Positions 19,056 through 26,842 of a stretch of 64,000 bases of DNA are shown piece after piece. The DNA is taken from positions 62,001 to 126,000 of the forward strand of contig NZ_JBNNIX010000001.1 in NCBI RefSeq assembly GCF_050269735.1. Direction: 5' to 3'. Origin of the DNA: Paenisporosarcina sp050269735. Lineage in GTDB: Bacteria; Bacillota; Bacilli; Bacillales_A; Planococcaceae. A program made the position numbers and the translations under genes. Under the pieces are notes generated by a model that saw only the letters and a program-made list of their open reading frames with translations, had not been told where the DNA came from and ran no database searches. Position 1 is the first letter of the stretch; each line of letters begins with the position of its first letter.

Positions 19056-19148
19056 AATTTTTTATGGAGAAATAGAACATAGTAGAAAATTCAGAATACC
19101 TTAGTTCCAAATGTTGGAATTATGATAAACTGGAATAGGGGGATGGAT

Positions 19149-19949
19149 ATGAATGAAAATAGAGAAAAACTGCTTTCACTGACCGGATTGACGATGAAGT
19201 ATGGAGTCAAAACGGTCTTGAACGATATTAATTTAGATGTTTACCGAGGTCAGATTATTGGCTATATCGGGCCAAACGGAGCTGGAAAAAGTACCACCGT
19301 CAAAATCATGCTAGGACTGATTGATGGCTATCAAGGGAAAGTGGAGATTTTCGGCCAAGATATCGCGGGCGGTGACAATACATATAAGAAAAAAATTGGC
19401 TACGTACCTGAAAATGCGGAGCTTTATGAAACCTTGACGCCAAGGGAATATTTGACGTTCACTGGGGAGCTCTATGGTCTCGAGCGAAAAGAAGCAGAGC
19501 ACAAAGCACTCGACCTAATGATCGATTTCGGACTGGAGAAAGTGTATGACAGTCGCATCTCCTCCTTTTCAAAGGGAATGAAACAAAAAGTCTTGATTAT
19601 CTCGAGCTTGTTGCACGATCCAGACCTATTATTTTTTGATGAACCTCTGAGCGGTCTTGATGCTAATAGCATGATGGTCATTAAGGAAATGATTACGTTG
19701 CTTGCCGCTGAAGGCAAGACCATCTTTTATTCTTCCCATATCATGGACGTCGTTGAAAAAATAAGTACACGCATAGTCCTACTGGTAGAAGGCACGATTG
19801 TAGCAGATGGAACGTTTAAGGAGCTGGTCATGCAAGGGGAAGAAGGGTCCTTAGAAGGTATTTTCAATCAATTGACCGGCTTTAGTGATCATCGCCATAT
19901 TGCCGAACGTCTTGTCGCCAGAATGGCGGGAGGACAGCGAAATGGATGA
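19149..19949 (+). CDS. ABC exporter ATPase subunit
   Basis: A 266-residue ATP-binding subunit. It has Walker A GPNGAGKST (about residue 40), the signature FSKGMKQK, Walker B LLFFDEPLSGLD and the switch His in IFYSSHIMD. The DrrA/NatA-like form pairs with ABC-2 type exporters. I chose ATG 19149 because AGGGGG lies 7 nt upstream. Upstream in-frame ATG codons at 19122 and 19143 are spaced badly. The next gene overlaps its end by 8 nt and encodes the membrane partner. Substrate unknown. Confidence 0.9.
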   Translation: MNENREKLLSLTGLTMKYGVKTVLNDINLDVYRGQIIGYIGPNGAGKSTTVKIMLGLIDGYQGKVEIFGQDIAGGDNTYKKKIGYVPENAELYETLTPREYLTFTGELYGLERKEAEHKALDLMIDFGLEKVYDSRISSFSKGMKQKVLIISSLLHDPDLLFFDEPLSGLDANSMMVIKEMITLLAAEGKTIFYSSHIMDVVEKISTRIVLLVEGTIVADGTFKELVMQGEEGSLEGIFNQLTGFSDHRHIAERLVARMAGGQRNG

Positions 19950-21582
19950 TTTTCGCTCATTACGAATGCTGGATGCATTTCGTAAATTGTTCACAGGACT
20001 CGGAATCGATTACGATATCATGCGGAAAATTCTTCAGTCGAAACTGACAATGGATGACCGCCGTGTACCAACTATTTTCGAGGGTGGAAATCCAGAAAAA
20101 GAAAATAATCAATTCCTGAAATCTTTGGGAATTTATGCGCTCTACGGATTAATTTTGATTCCTTTCATTCTGATGAATGGAAATACAATGATTCAAATGA
20201 GCCTGGTCTTTGGGATTATCATCTTCATTTTGATGACGACGATGATTTCCGATTTTTCTACGGTTTTGCTTGATTTGCGGGACAGATTCATGTTGAATAC
20301 GAGACCGATTGACAATCGGACGATACAAGCGGCAAAAACCATTCACGTGTTGATTTATATGGTATCGATTACTGGAGCGTTTGTGGCCGTACCAGTAGCG
20401 GTTAGTTTGTTCAGCCAAGGCCCCCTATTTGCGTTGTTGTTTGTGGGTACCTTGATATTTGTTGGCTTGTTCGTAGTGGTAGCTACGGCTTTACTGTATT
20501 TGTTAGTCTTGAAATTTTTTGATGGAGAGCGTCTGAAGGACATTATTAACTATGTTCAGATTATCATGAGCATTGGCATTTTCTTAGGGTACCAACTGGT
20601 GGGGAGATCCCTTGAATTCACCGAGGCGGGGTTTGAGTATCAATTCGACTGGTGGCACCTCTTCATTCCTGCCTTTTGGTTCGGAGCACCGTTCGAACTG
20701 TTACTGCATGAGGATTCGTCCATACCGTTGCTGGCATTGTCCATCCTGGCTTTATTGGTTCCGGTCATTTCGTTAATGATGTATGTGAAAATGATGCCTT
20801 CATTCGAACGGAATCTGCAGAAACTGTTGACTCACTCGAGTAGGAAGAAAAAGAAGTGGAGGGGCTTTGGCGAGCTTTGGTCGAAGATACTATGTCGAAC
20901 AAAAGAGGAACGGGCAATATTTCGTTTTGCTGGATTGATGATGGAAAAGGATAGGGAGTTTAAACTAAAAGTTTATCCGGGGTTGGCTTTGTCACTTTTC
21001 ATTCCTTATCTATTTGTAGTGAATGAAATCCGATTTAGTTCCATGGAGGAAGTTTTCAGTGGGAATGCTTACTTATCAATCTACTTCTGTAACTTTATGA
21101 TACCTCCCGTCATCCAGATGCTCCAATACTCTGGAGACTACAAAGCAAGTTGGATTTTTGGGACTGCTCCTATTCAGCAGACTGCGTCTATTTATAGTGG
21201 CACATTAAAATCGTTCATCGTTAAGCTATACCTGCCGATTTTTCTTGCTGTCAGCATCGGGTTTACTTGGCTGTTTTCCATCAGTCTCATTCCTCAGCTA
21301 CTCATTATTTTTCTGGCGGGAATCGTACAGTCTCTTGTAACCTATAAGCTAATAAAACATGATCGCTATCCTTTTTCAAAGTCGTTCAAATTTATTAAAG
21401 AAGCGAAGTCAGCCAAGTCTTTCTTGCTCGCCTTGATAACTGGTCTCTTTTACGGCGCTCATTATATAGCATTGAAGATTCCATACGGCTTGCCTATCTA
21501 TTTCATCCTTCTACTAGGGGCAGTCATCATTGGTTGGGTACTCATCTTTCCGAGAACAACAGCAAAGCCGCTAGGTAGATGA
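19942..21582 (+). CDS. ABC exporter membrane subunit, 546 aa
   Basis: A large hydrophobic protein with about 10-12 predicted membrane helices in two blocks (residues about 50-310 and 355-545). A charged KKKKW segment lies between them. The ATG at 19942 overlaps the ATPase gene (ATGGATGA) and has GGAGGAC 6 nt upstream, so translation is coupled. The frame is open further back only by chance, inside the ATPase gene. No extracytoplasmic sensor-type loop is evident. The substrate could be a lipid, peptide or drug. No lantibiotic or regulator genes lie alongside. Confidence 0.8.
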   Translation: MDDFRSLRMLDAFRKLFTGLGIDYDIMRKILQSKLTMDDRRVPTIFEGGNPEKENNQFLKSLGIYALYGLILIPFILMNGNTMIQMSLVFGIIIFILMTTMISDFSTVLLDLRDRFMLNTRPIDNRTIQAAKTIHVLIYMVSITGAFVAVPVAVSLFSQGPLFALLFVGTLIFVGLFVVVATALLYLLVLKFFDGERLKDIINYVQIIMSIGIFLGYQLVGRSLEFTEAGFEYQFDWWHLFIPAFWFGAPFELLLHEDSSIPLLALSILALLVPVISLMMYVKMMPSFERNLQKLLTHSSRKKKKWRGFGELWSKILCRTKEERAIFRFAGLMMEKDREFKLKVYPGLALSLFIPYLFVVNEIRFSSMEEVFSGNAYLSIYFCNFMIPPVIQMLQYSGDYKASWIFGTAPIQQTASIYSGTLKSFIVKLYLPIFLAVSIGFTWLFSISLIPQLLIIFLAGIVQSLVTYKLIKHDRYPFSKSFKFIKEAKSAKSFLLALITGLFYGAHYIALKIPYGLPIYFILLLGAVIIGWVLIFPRTTAKPLGR

Positions 21583-21651
21583 GTATTGAGTGAGTTTTTT
21601 GGTTCACAATTCTAGGGCTCTCGGTAGTTGTCAGACACTAAGAATAAAAAG

Positions 21652-21680
21652 GACCCTTCTTCGAATATCGAAGTAGGGTC
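21652..21680. terminator. Bidirectional terminator
   Basis: The stem GACCCTTCTTCGA / TCGAAGTAGGGTC (one mismatch, 3-nt loop) lies between the ABC permease gene (+) and an oxidoreductase gene (-), with an A/T tract on both sides. Confidence 0.85.
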
Positions 21681-21691
21681 TAAATTTTTGG

Positions 21692-22216
21692 TCAATAAGT
21701 AGCTTTAAGATGGCGAACTAGTTGTTCAGCACTCTCCTGAATTTGATTTTCTTCTAAGAAACGTACGCCTTGGATTTTAAATGTGGGCAAGAAACGCATG
21801 CCCGTAAGGTTAGCAGTTGCTTGAAATGGTTTTGTCAATTCGCTCATGCTGTAGTGATTGTAGCTTCCTGCTTGATAAGCTGCTTCTGGTCCACCTGTAG
21901 AAATAGCCAAAATAAACTCTTTTCCACGAAGTTTAGTGCCTTCTGGTCCGTAAGCCCAACCGTAAGAGAGCACCACATCTTGCCATTCCTTTAGTAATGA
22001 AGGACTGCTGTACCAGTAAAACGGAAACTGAAAAACGATTCGATCGTGTTCCAACAGAAGCTGCTGTTCACGTTCCTTATTAATTCGGCCATCCGGATAC
22101 TCTGCGTATAAATTATGGACGGTCATCTCTTCTTCCTTCTGTAATCTTTCCATCCAAGTCTTGTTAACAACAGAACCCGATAAATTTGGGTGAGCTACTA
22201 GTATTAGTGTTTTCAT
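21692..22216 (-). CDS. Flavodoxin-fold NAD(P)H oxidoreductase (YwrO/KefF-like)
   Basis: A 174-residue FMN-dependent quinone/nitro reductase of the flavodoxin_2 family. It has MKTLILVAHPNLSGSVVN (phosphate-binding loop), VFQFPFYWYSSPSLLKEWQD and the glycine-rich AISTGGPEAAY. Such enzymes carry two-electron reduction of quinones in the cytoplasm and are often induced by electrophiles. A copy of a 14-bp operator (TTTGTATATACAAA) lies about 21 nt before the start. The same motif also flanks the divergently named MarR gene upstream on the same strand, so MarR repression is likely. Confidence 0.88.
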   Translation of the reverse strand: MKTLILVAHPNLSGSVVNKTWMERLQKEEEMTVHNLYAEYPDGRINKEREQQLLLEHDRIVFQFPFYWYSSPSLLKEWQDVVLSYGWAYGPEGTKLRGKEFILAISTGGPEAAYQAGSYNHYSMSELTKPFQATANLTGMRFLPTFKIQGVRFLEENQIQESAEQLVRHLKATY

Positions 22217-22236
22217 ATAATAATCATCCTTTTTAA

Positions 22237-22254
22237 TTTTGTATATACAAATGA
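22237..22254. promoter_or_regulatory. MarR-type operator, copy 1
   Basis: TTTGTATATACAAA is a perfect 14-bp palindrome (in TTTTGTATATACAAATGA), lying 21-38 nt upstream of the oxidoreductase start. It is identical in pattern (TTTGYATATRCAAA) to two further copies at 22330 and 22811. Confidence 0.7.
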
Positions 22255-22329
22255 CAGTGTAAAAATTTTATTTTGTTTTTGTGCATACGGCAGAATTCCA
22301 GTATTTAAATAACTTATTAAAGCAGTTAT

Positions 22330-22343
22330 TTGTATATGCAAAT
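22330..22343. promoter_or_regulatory. MarR-type operator, copy 2
   Basis: TTTGTATATGCAAA matches the same 14-bp palindrome with one symmetric variation. It lies between the marR-like stop and the oxidoreductase gene, about 115 nt upstream of the latter's start. Confidence 0.7.
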
Positions 22344-22356
22344 GAAAAACAAAAAA

Positions 22357-22791
22357 TTATTTATCTCTTTCTAATTTATTACTTGCTTCGTGAAGTATTT
22401 TACTTAATTCCAAACTGGATTCTTTACCTAAAACAGCAGAATACTCTTCAAATAATTCTTTTAGTGAGATACGAAACTGAGCATAGACTGTTTCTCCATC
22501 TTCAGTCAAAGAGATTAATGTTTCTTTACCACTTGATTTTCTAACGACAAGCTTTTGTTTCTCCAGCTTGTCAATGAACCTTGTACTTGTAGAAGGAGCG
22601 ATGGATAGCTTGTGACATAGCTCTTTTTGAGTGATTCCTGGATGGAATTTTACAGTCATGATCATGTACAAATAAGATGGAGCTAAGTCACCGAAATCAA
22701 ATGTACTTTCAGCCAACTTGGTCATGTTACGCGCAAATCGGTTTGCCGTAAAATATAGACAATGAATCAATACTTGTTCTTCTTCATTCAT
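22357..22791 (-). CDS. MarR family transcriptional regulator
   Basis: A 144-residue winged-helix repressor. The DNA-recognition region is ITQKELCHKLSIAPSTSTRFIDKLEKQKLVVR, followed by the beta-wing KSSGKETLISLTEDG. The protein has a single Cys in the helix-turn-helix region (Cys59) and one near the N-terminus (Cys11), so an oxidative or electrophile-sensing role is possible but not shown. Three copies of one palindrome lie before this gene and its downstream neighbour, consistent with autoregulation and control of the oxidoreductase gene. The gene is in the same orientation as its target, 140 nt apart. Confidence 0.88.
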   Translation of the reverse strand: MNEEEQVLIHCLYFTANRFARNMTKLAESTFDFGDLAPSYLYMIMTVKFHPGITQKELCHKLSIAPSTSTRFIDKLEKQKLVVRKSSGKETLISLTEDGETVYAQFRISLKELFEEYSAVLGKESSLELSKILHEASNKLERDK

Positions 22792-22810
22792 TTCAATCAG
22801 CTCCGTTTCA

Positions 22811-22824
22811 TTTGCATATACAAA
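22811..22824. promoter_or_regulatory. MarR-type operator, copy 3
   Basis: TTTGCATATACAAA, the same palindrome, lies about 20 nt upstream of the MarR-like start, a position where a bound repressor would block its own expression. Confidence 0.7.
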
Positions 22825-23019
22825 TTAACATGAATGAGAGAAATGGTCAACTACTTCCAACGAAAAGTTTTGTTTTCATTAGAAGCTGCTCACGAGTCGG
22901 GAGATTTAAAGACACAACAAGACTTGGCCAAAAATGGATATGAATGATTTGAATTGCTCAGTCTATTGGCACAAGGACTTTAATGCTTGCGGAAACTATT
23001 ACACTCACAGTGGTACCCA

Positions 23020-23082
23020 GGTGCATTAACACGTCTTTCAGAACGCCATATTAAAGGGAAAATAATAGCGAAAATCGAATAA
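23020..23082 (+). pseudogene. Possible remnant of an oxidoreductase C-terminus
   Basis: A short in-frame stretch reads GALTRLSERHIKGKIIAKIE and then stops. This resembles the C-terminal end (the RGKIV-like strand) of zinc-type alcohol dehydrogenase/quinone reductases. Upstream (22840-23019) the same and other frames contain stops at about 22981 and 22954 and no start with a binding site. I read it as decayed coding sequence in the otherwise empty 22828-23204 gap, but similarity was judged by eye only. Confidence 0.3.
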
Positions 23083-23204
23083 CCTCAAACTGTTATTAGT
23101 GGTGTTGATTAGATATAATGACAAAAAACAAAATCTGTCACTTGATTGTTGTTTGTCGAATCTGATACAATAACTCCAAATTGAAGAGAAGGGTTGGGGA
23201 TAGT

Positions 23205-24200
23205 ATGAAGTACAGAACACTTGGTCAAAATGGTCCATCCGTTTCGGCTTTAGGTCTTGGATGCATGGGAATGTCGGACCTTTATGGTGCAACTGATCGA
23301 AAAGAAAGTATTGCAACGATACACAAGGCAATTGAAGATGGCGTCACTTTATTCGATACGGGAGATTTCTATGGGGTCGGTCACAATGAACTTTTATTGC
23401 AAGAAGCCTTAAAAGGAACAAAGCGCGATAATGCATTTATTGCGGTTAAATTTGGTGCTATGCGTTCTCCTGATGGTGGATGGGTTGGTATAGATGGCCG
23501 GCCGCAAGCGGTGAAAAATTCTCTATCTTACACATTACAAAGATTAGGCGTCGATTATATTGATCTTTATCAACCAGCACGTGTGGATCCGAACGTACCG
23601 ATTGAAGAGACCGTTGGGGCTATAGCAGATATGGTGAAGGCTGGCTATGTACGTCAAATTGGCTTGTCTGAAGCAGGTGAAGAAACAATTCGTCGTGCTC
23701 ATGCCGTTCACCCTATTAGCTGGCTTCAAATTGAGTACTCTCTATTCAGCCGAGGAATTGAAGAAAACATCTTGCCAACTTTACGTGAATTAGGGATTTC
23801 TCTTTCTGCTTATGGTGTGCTTTCGAGAGGCTTGTTGAGTGGCGCATGGTCCAAGGAGCGGAAAACGGATGTTCGTGACTTCCGTAGTTATGTTCCTCGT
23901 TTTTCAGGTGAAAACCTCGATAAGAACTTGGCTTTAGTTGAGGCTTTACGATCTCTCGCTCATGAAAAGGGAACCACTGTCGCGCAATTGGCTATTGCTT
24001 GGGTTCTTTCGAGAGGGGAAGATGTGATTCCGCTCATAGGTGCGAGAAAAGTATCTCATTTACAGGATGCTTTTGGATCAATGGAGTTGCATTTGAGCCA
24101 TTCTGACTTGGAACGAATTGAAGCGGCTGTGCCTGCTGAAGCAGTTGCTGGTACTCGTTATCGTGAAGCCGATATGGGCATGTTGGATAGTGAACGCTGA
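23205..24200 (+). CDS. Aldo/keto reductase
   Basis: A 331-residue NADPH-dependent aldo/keto reductase with a (beta/alpha)8 barrel. The catalytic Asp51 and Tyr56 are in LFDTGDFYG and Lys82 in IAVKFGAM. The usual catalytic His in the next strand (YYQHRVD in the family) is replaced: the sequence reads DLYQPARVDP. The cofactor-binding end VIPLIGARKVSHLQDAFGS is intact. I chose ATG 23205 because GGGG lies just upstream. The stop overlaps the ATG of a TetR-type regulator gene (TGATG), so the two form a coupled operon. Substrate unknown. Confidence 0.9.
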   Translation: MKYRTLGQNGPSVSALGLGCMGMSDLYGATDRKESIATIHKAIEDGVTLFDTGDFYGVGHNELLLQEALKGTKRDNAFIAVKFGAMRSPDGGWVGIDGRPQAVKNSLSYTLQRLGVDYIDLYQPARVDPNVPIEETVGAIADMVKAGYVRQIGLSEAGEETIRRAHAVHPISWLQIEYSLFSRGIEENILPTLRELGISLSAYGVLSRGLLSGAWSKERKTDVRDFRSYVPRFSGENLDKNLALVEALRSLAHEKGTTVAQLAIAWVLSRGEDVIPLIGARKVSHLQDAFGSMELHLSHSDLERIEAAVPAEAVAGTRYREADMGMLDSER

Positions 24201-24781
24201 TGGCTGATCAAGCTCTGACAAAAGAAGAAATTTTAAATACTACAGAGCAAGTGCTTCGCCGATTTGGACCTGAGAAAACCAGTGTAGTTGATGTTGCGCG
24301 AGCTTTAAATGTAAGTCATGGCACCATATATCGTCATTATCCAAGTAAAGCGTCTCTACGTGAAGCAGTAGCAAAAAGATGGCTCCATAGTATTATGGAA
24401 CCATTAACGATAGTTACAGAACAGAATTGCCCGTCATCAGAGCAATTAAAGTTATGGATTGAAAAATTGATACACATCAAACATTCAAAGGCTCAAGAAG
24501 ATCCCGAGCTGTTTACAATGTATACAACGCTTGTTGAAGAATCAGTAGAAGTGGTCAATGCTCACATAGCGGAATTAATCGGACAAATTACCCCGATTAT
24601 TGAAGCGGGCATAGCGAATGGAGAGTTTAAATCGAGTAATGCCGCATCCACAGCAAGTGGAGTTTTTATGGCAACTGCGCGATTTCATCATCCAGCACAC
24701 GCCAAAGAGTGGACATCCCCTACGATTAATTCAGAATTTGAAGTCGTATGGAACTTGATACTTTCTGGCATTGTAAAATGA
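24200..24781 (+). CDS. TetR family transcriptional regulator
   Basis: A 193-residue repressor. The N-terminal helix-turn-helix reads VVDVARALNVSHGTIYRHYPSKASLREAVAKRW and is followed by a helical ligand-binding domain. It overlaps the aldo/keto reductase gene by one base and probably controls that operon, responding to a carbonyl compound or similar ligand. It resembles the YdhM/AcrR-like group with a C-terminal extension (HHPAHAKEWTSP). No operator palindrome was found by eye upstream of the reductase. A strong terminator closes the operon. Confidence 0.88.
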   Translation: MADQALTKEEILNTTEQVLRRFGPEKTSVVDVARALNVSHGTIYRHYPSKASLREAVAKRWLHSIMEPLTIVTEQNCPSSEQLKLWIEKLIHIKHSKAQEDPELFTMYTTLVEESVEVVNAHIAELIGQITPIIEAGIANGEFKSSNAASTASGVFMATARFHHPAHAKEWTSPTINSEFEVVWNLILSGIVK

Positions 24782-24813
24782 AAATGTATTTAGGGCGCCT
24801 TTAAAAAATTTTT

Positions 24814-24868
24814 AAAACACCTTCGAAAAGTACTTTTTAAAGTACACAATTCGAAGGTGTTTTTTCTA
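24814..24868 (+). terminator. Terminator after the AKR-TetR operon
   Basis: The 14-bp stem AAAACACCTTCGAA / TTCGAAGGTGTTTT with a 22-nt loop, which has its own AGTACTTT / AAAGTACA pairing, ends in a T run. Confidence 0.9.
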
Positions 24869-25056
24869 TCAAGTAGAATGTTCTATAATTACGAAAGTGA
24901 GTAAATAAAGGAAGTTACTGTATAAATGTAGAAAACAAGTCAATGGAATGAAATTGGAAAGTTTTGTGCTGACTTAGTGAATATCCTGCGAAATATATCT
25001 TATAGCAAATTCGCAATGCGTTATAACGAATGCGTTATTTGGAAAGGAAAGAAATA

Positions 25057-25617
25057 ATGAAATTTATCATCATCGTGGGACCTCAGGCCGTCGGAAAAAT
25101 GACTGTGGGGCATGAATTGGAAAAGATTACAGAATTGAAGTTGTTTCATAATCATTTGACCATCGAGCTTGTACATCCGTTTTTTGAATACGGGACGGAA
25201 GTAGGAAGTCGATTGGTTAAATCGTTTCGACAGCAAATGTTCGAAGAGTTTGCGATAAGTGATCTGTATGGCGTGATTTTTACATTTGTGTGGCGCTTCG
25301 ACGTTCAAGTCGACTGGGATTATGTCGAGAAAACCAGCCAAATATTCGAATCCAAAGGCGTACAAGTCTATATCGTCGAGTTGCAGGCAGACATGGATGA
25401 AAGGCTTGAAAGAAATAAATCCCCTCATCGACTTGAACACAAACCAACGAAGCGTGACATTAAATGGTCAGAAGAGCATCTGAAAAGCATAGCGAATAAA
25501 TTCAGGCTCAATTCGTTCGATGGAGAAGTGACGAGAAAAAATTACATGAAAATTAACAATACAAATTTAACTGCAGCCGAGACAGCGAAGTTAATTCAAG
25601 AGCGATTTGAACTATAG
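25057..25617 (+). CDS. P-loop kinase-like protein, 186 aa
   Basis: A small AAA/nucleoside-kinase-fold protein. The Walker A loop GPQAVGKMT is at residues 8-16, an FHNHLTIELVHPFFEYG segment follows, and a lid-like basic region SPHRLEHKPTKRDIKW lies near 133-148. It looks like a shikimate-kinase-type fold acting on a small molecule or a nucleotide, but the substrate is unknown. I chose ATG 25057 because GGAAAG lies just upstream. The frame also opens at 25030 without a site. The gene begins a run of three short enzyme genes with 29- and 32-nt gaps, possibly one transcript. Confidence 0.75.
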   Translation: MKFIIIVGPQAVGKMTVGHELEKITELKLFHNHLTIELVHPFFEYGTEVGSRLVKSFRQQMFEEFAISDLYGVIFTFVWRFDVQVDWDYVEKTSQIFESKGVQVYIVELQADMDERLERNKSPHRLEHKPTKRDIKWSEEHLKSIANKFRLNSFDGEVTRKNYMKINNTNLTAAETAKLIQERFEL

Positions 25618-25646
25618 ATGTGTAATGAGATTGGAGGTAAAAGTTG

Positions 25647-26207
25647 ATGACCGAAAAAGAGAAAATGCTTGCGGGTAAGATGTACGACCCCGCAGATCCA
25701 GAACTTATAAATGAACGCGGTACAGCCCGTCTTAAAACCAGACTATTTAATGAAACCCTTGAATATGAAACGGACAAGAGAATAGAGATGTTGAAAAATT
25801 TGTTTGGCTCCACGGGTGAAGGCTTATACGTTGAACCCACATTCCGATGTGATTATGGATACAACATTCATGTAGGAGAGAACTTTTTCGCTAATTTTGA
25901 TTGCGTCATTCTCGATGTATGTGAAGTTCGAATAGGAGACAATTGCTTTGTGGCACCTGGCGTCCATATCTATACGGCTACTCATCCGATTCATCCGATC
26001 GAACGCAACACGATGCGCGAATATGGCAAACCAATCACAATCGGGGACAACGTTTGGATCGGAGGACGATCAATCATTAATCCTGGTGTAATGATTGGTG
26101 ATAATGTTGTTATTGCGTCTGGAGCGGTCGTGACGAAAGATGTTCCAGCTAATGTGATTGTTGGAGGAAATCCCGCTCGAGTGATCAAGAAAATTGAAAT
26201 GACATAA
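25647..26207 (+). CDS. maa: Maltose O-acetyltransferase-like enzyme
   Basis: A 186-residue hexapeptide-repeat (left-handed beta-helix) acetyltransferase that moves acetyl from acetyl-CoA to a sugar hydroxyl. The N-terminal MTEKEKMLAGKMYDPADPEL is the Mac domain of maltose/galactoside acetyltransferases. The catalytic His lies in YTATHPIHP, followed by [LIV]GxxxxI coils (IGDNVWIGGRSIINPGV). A TTG directly precedes the ATG. I prefer the ATG at 25647, 9 nt after GGAGG. Trimeric and cytoplasmic by family. Physiological substrate uncertain. Confidence 0.9.
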   Translation: MTEKEKMLAGKMYDPADPELINERGTARLKTRLFNETLEYETDKRIEMLKNLFGSTGEGLYVEPTFRCDYGYNIHVGENFFANFDCVILDVCEVRIGDNCFVAPGVHIYTATHPIHPIERNTMREYGKPITIGDNVWIGGRSIINPGVMIGDNVVIASGAVVTKDVPANVIVGGNPARVIKKIEMT

Positions 26208-26239
26208 AGTTTTAATTTATCCATGGAAGGATAGTCAAA

Positions 26240-26779
26240 ATGGAACAAAAACGTAAGTTAATTTTATTTATAGCGACCAGTTTGGACGGTTTTATCGCTA
26301 AAGAAGATGGCGACCTGGGGTGGTTATTTGCGGTAGAAGGCGAAGGTGACAATGGATTTGGTGCTTTTTACGAAACAATAGATACGATGGTGTTAGGCAG
26401 AAAAACGTATGAAGACGTAGTACGGATGGCAAAAGGTGAGTATCCACATCGAGACCGGATCAACTATGTGTTTACTTCTGAAGAACATGAAGACGGCGAG
26501 AACGTCCACTTTGTGAAAGAAGAAATTGTGCACTTTGCGGAGCGGTTGAAAAGCGAAAGTGGGAAAGATATTTGGTTCGTTGGAGGGTCATCGTTGCTGG
26601 CGTCATTCATGGCTAACGGTCTAATCGATGAATTCATCATCACGGTAGCCCCTGTATTGCTCGGAAAAGGAATTCCATTGTTTGGAGAGGGCTTTCACGA
26701 GCTAAAGCTTGAACTTCTGAAGACGACAAGAATGGGTCAGTTTGTACAAAACCATTATATTATGGCTGATAAATTATAA
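26240..26779 (+). CDS. Dihydrofolate reductase-fold (RibD C-terminal) protein
   Basis: A 179-residue protein of the YwjB/YyaP group with the RibD-C/DHFR fold. ATSLDGFIAKEDGDLGWL is the N-terminal nucleotide-side strand, MVLGRKTYEDV the cofactor helix, and DIWFVGGSSLLASFMANGLIDEFIITVAPVLLGKGIPLF (split patches) the C-terminal conserved part. It probably binds NADPH and reduces a pterin- or pyrimidine-like compound, though no member of this subgroup has a firm substrate. The start follows GGAAGGAT. It ends at a bidirectional terminator. Confidence 0.87.
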   Translation: MEQKRKLILFIATSLDGFIAKEDGDLGWLFAVEGEGDNGFGAFYETIDTMVLGRKTYEDVVRMAKGEYPHRDRINYVFTSEEHEDGENVHFVKEEIVHFAERLKSESGKDIWFVGGSSLLASFMANGLIDEFIITVAPVLLGKGIPLFGEGFHELKLELLKTTRMGQFVQNHYIMADKL

Positions 26780-26796
26780 TTATATTTAAATAAAAG

Positions 26797-26826
26797 AAAG
26801 TGGCTGAGGTAAGATTCAGCCACTTT
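26797..26826. terminator. Bidirectional terminator
   Basis: The stem AAAGTGGCTGA / TCAGCCACTTT is followed by T residues, between the convergent reductase-like gene and the fused permease gene. Confidence 0.9.
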
Positions 26827-26842
26827 TTCGCGATTAAAACGG

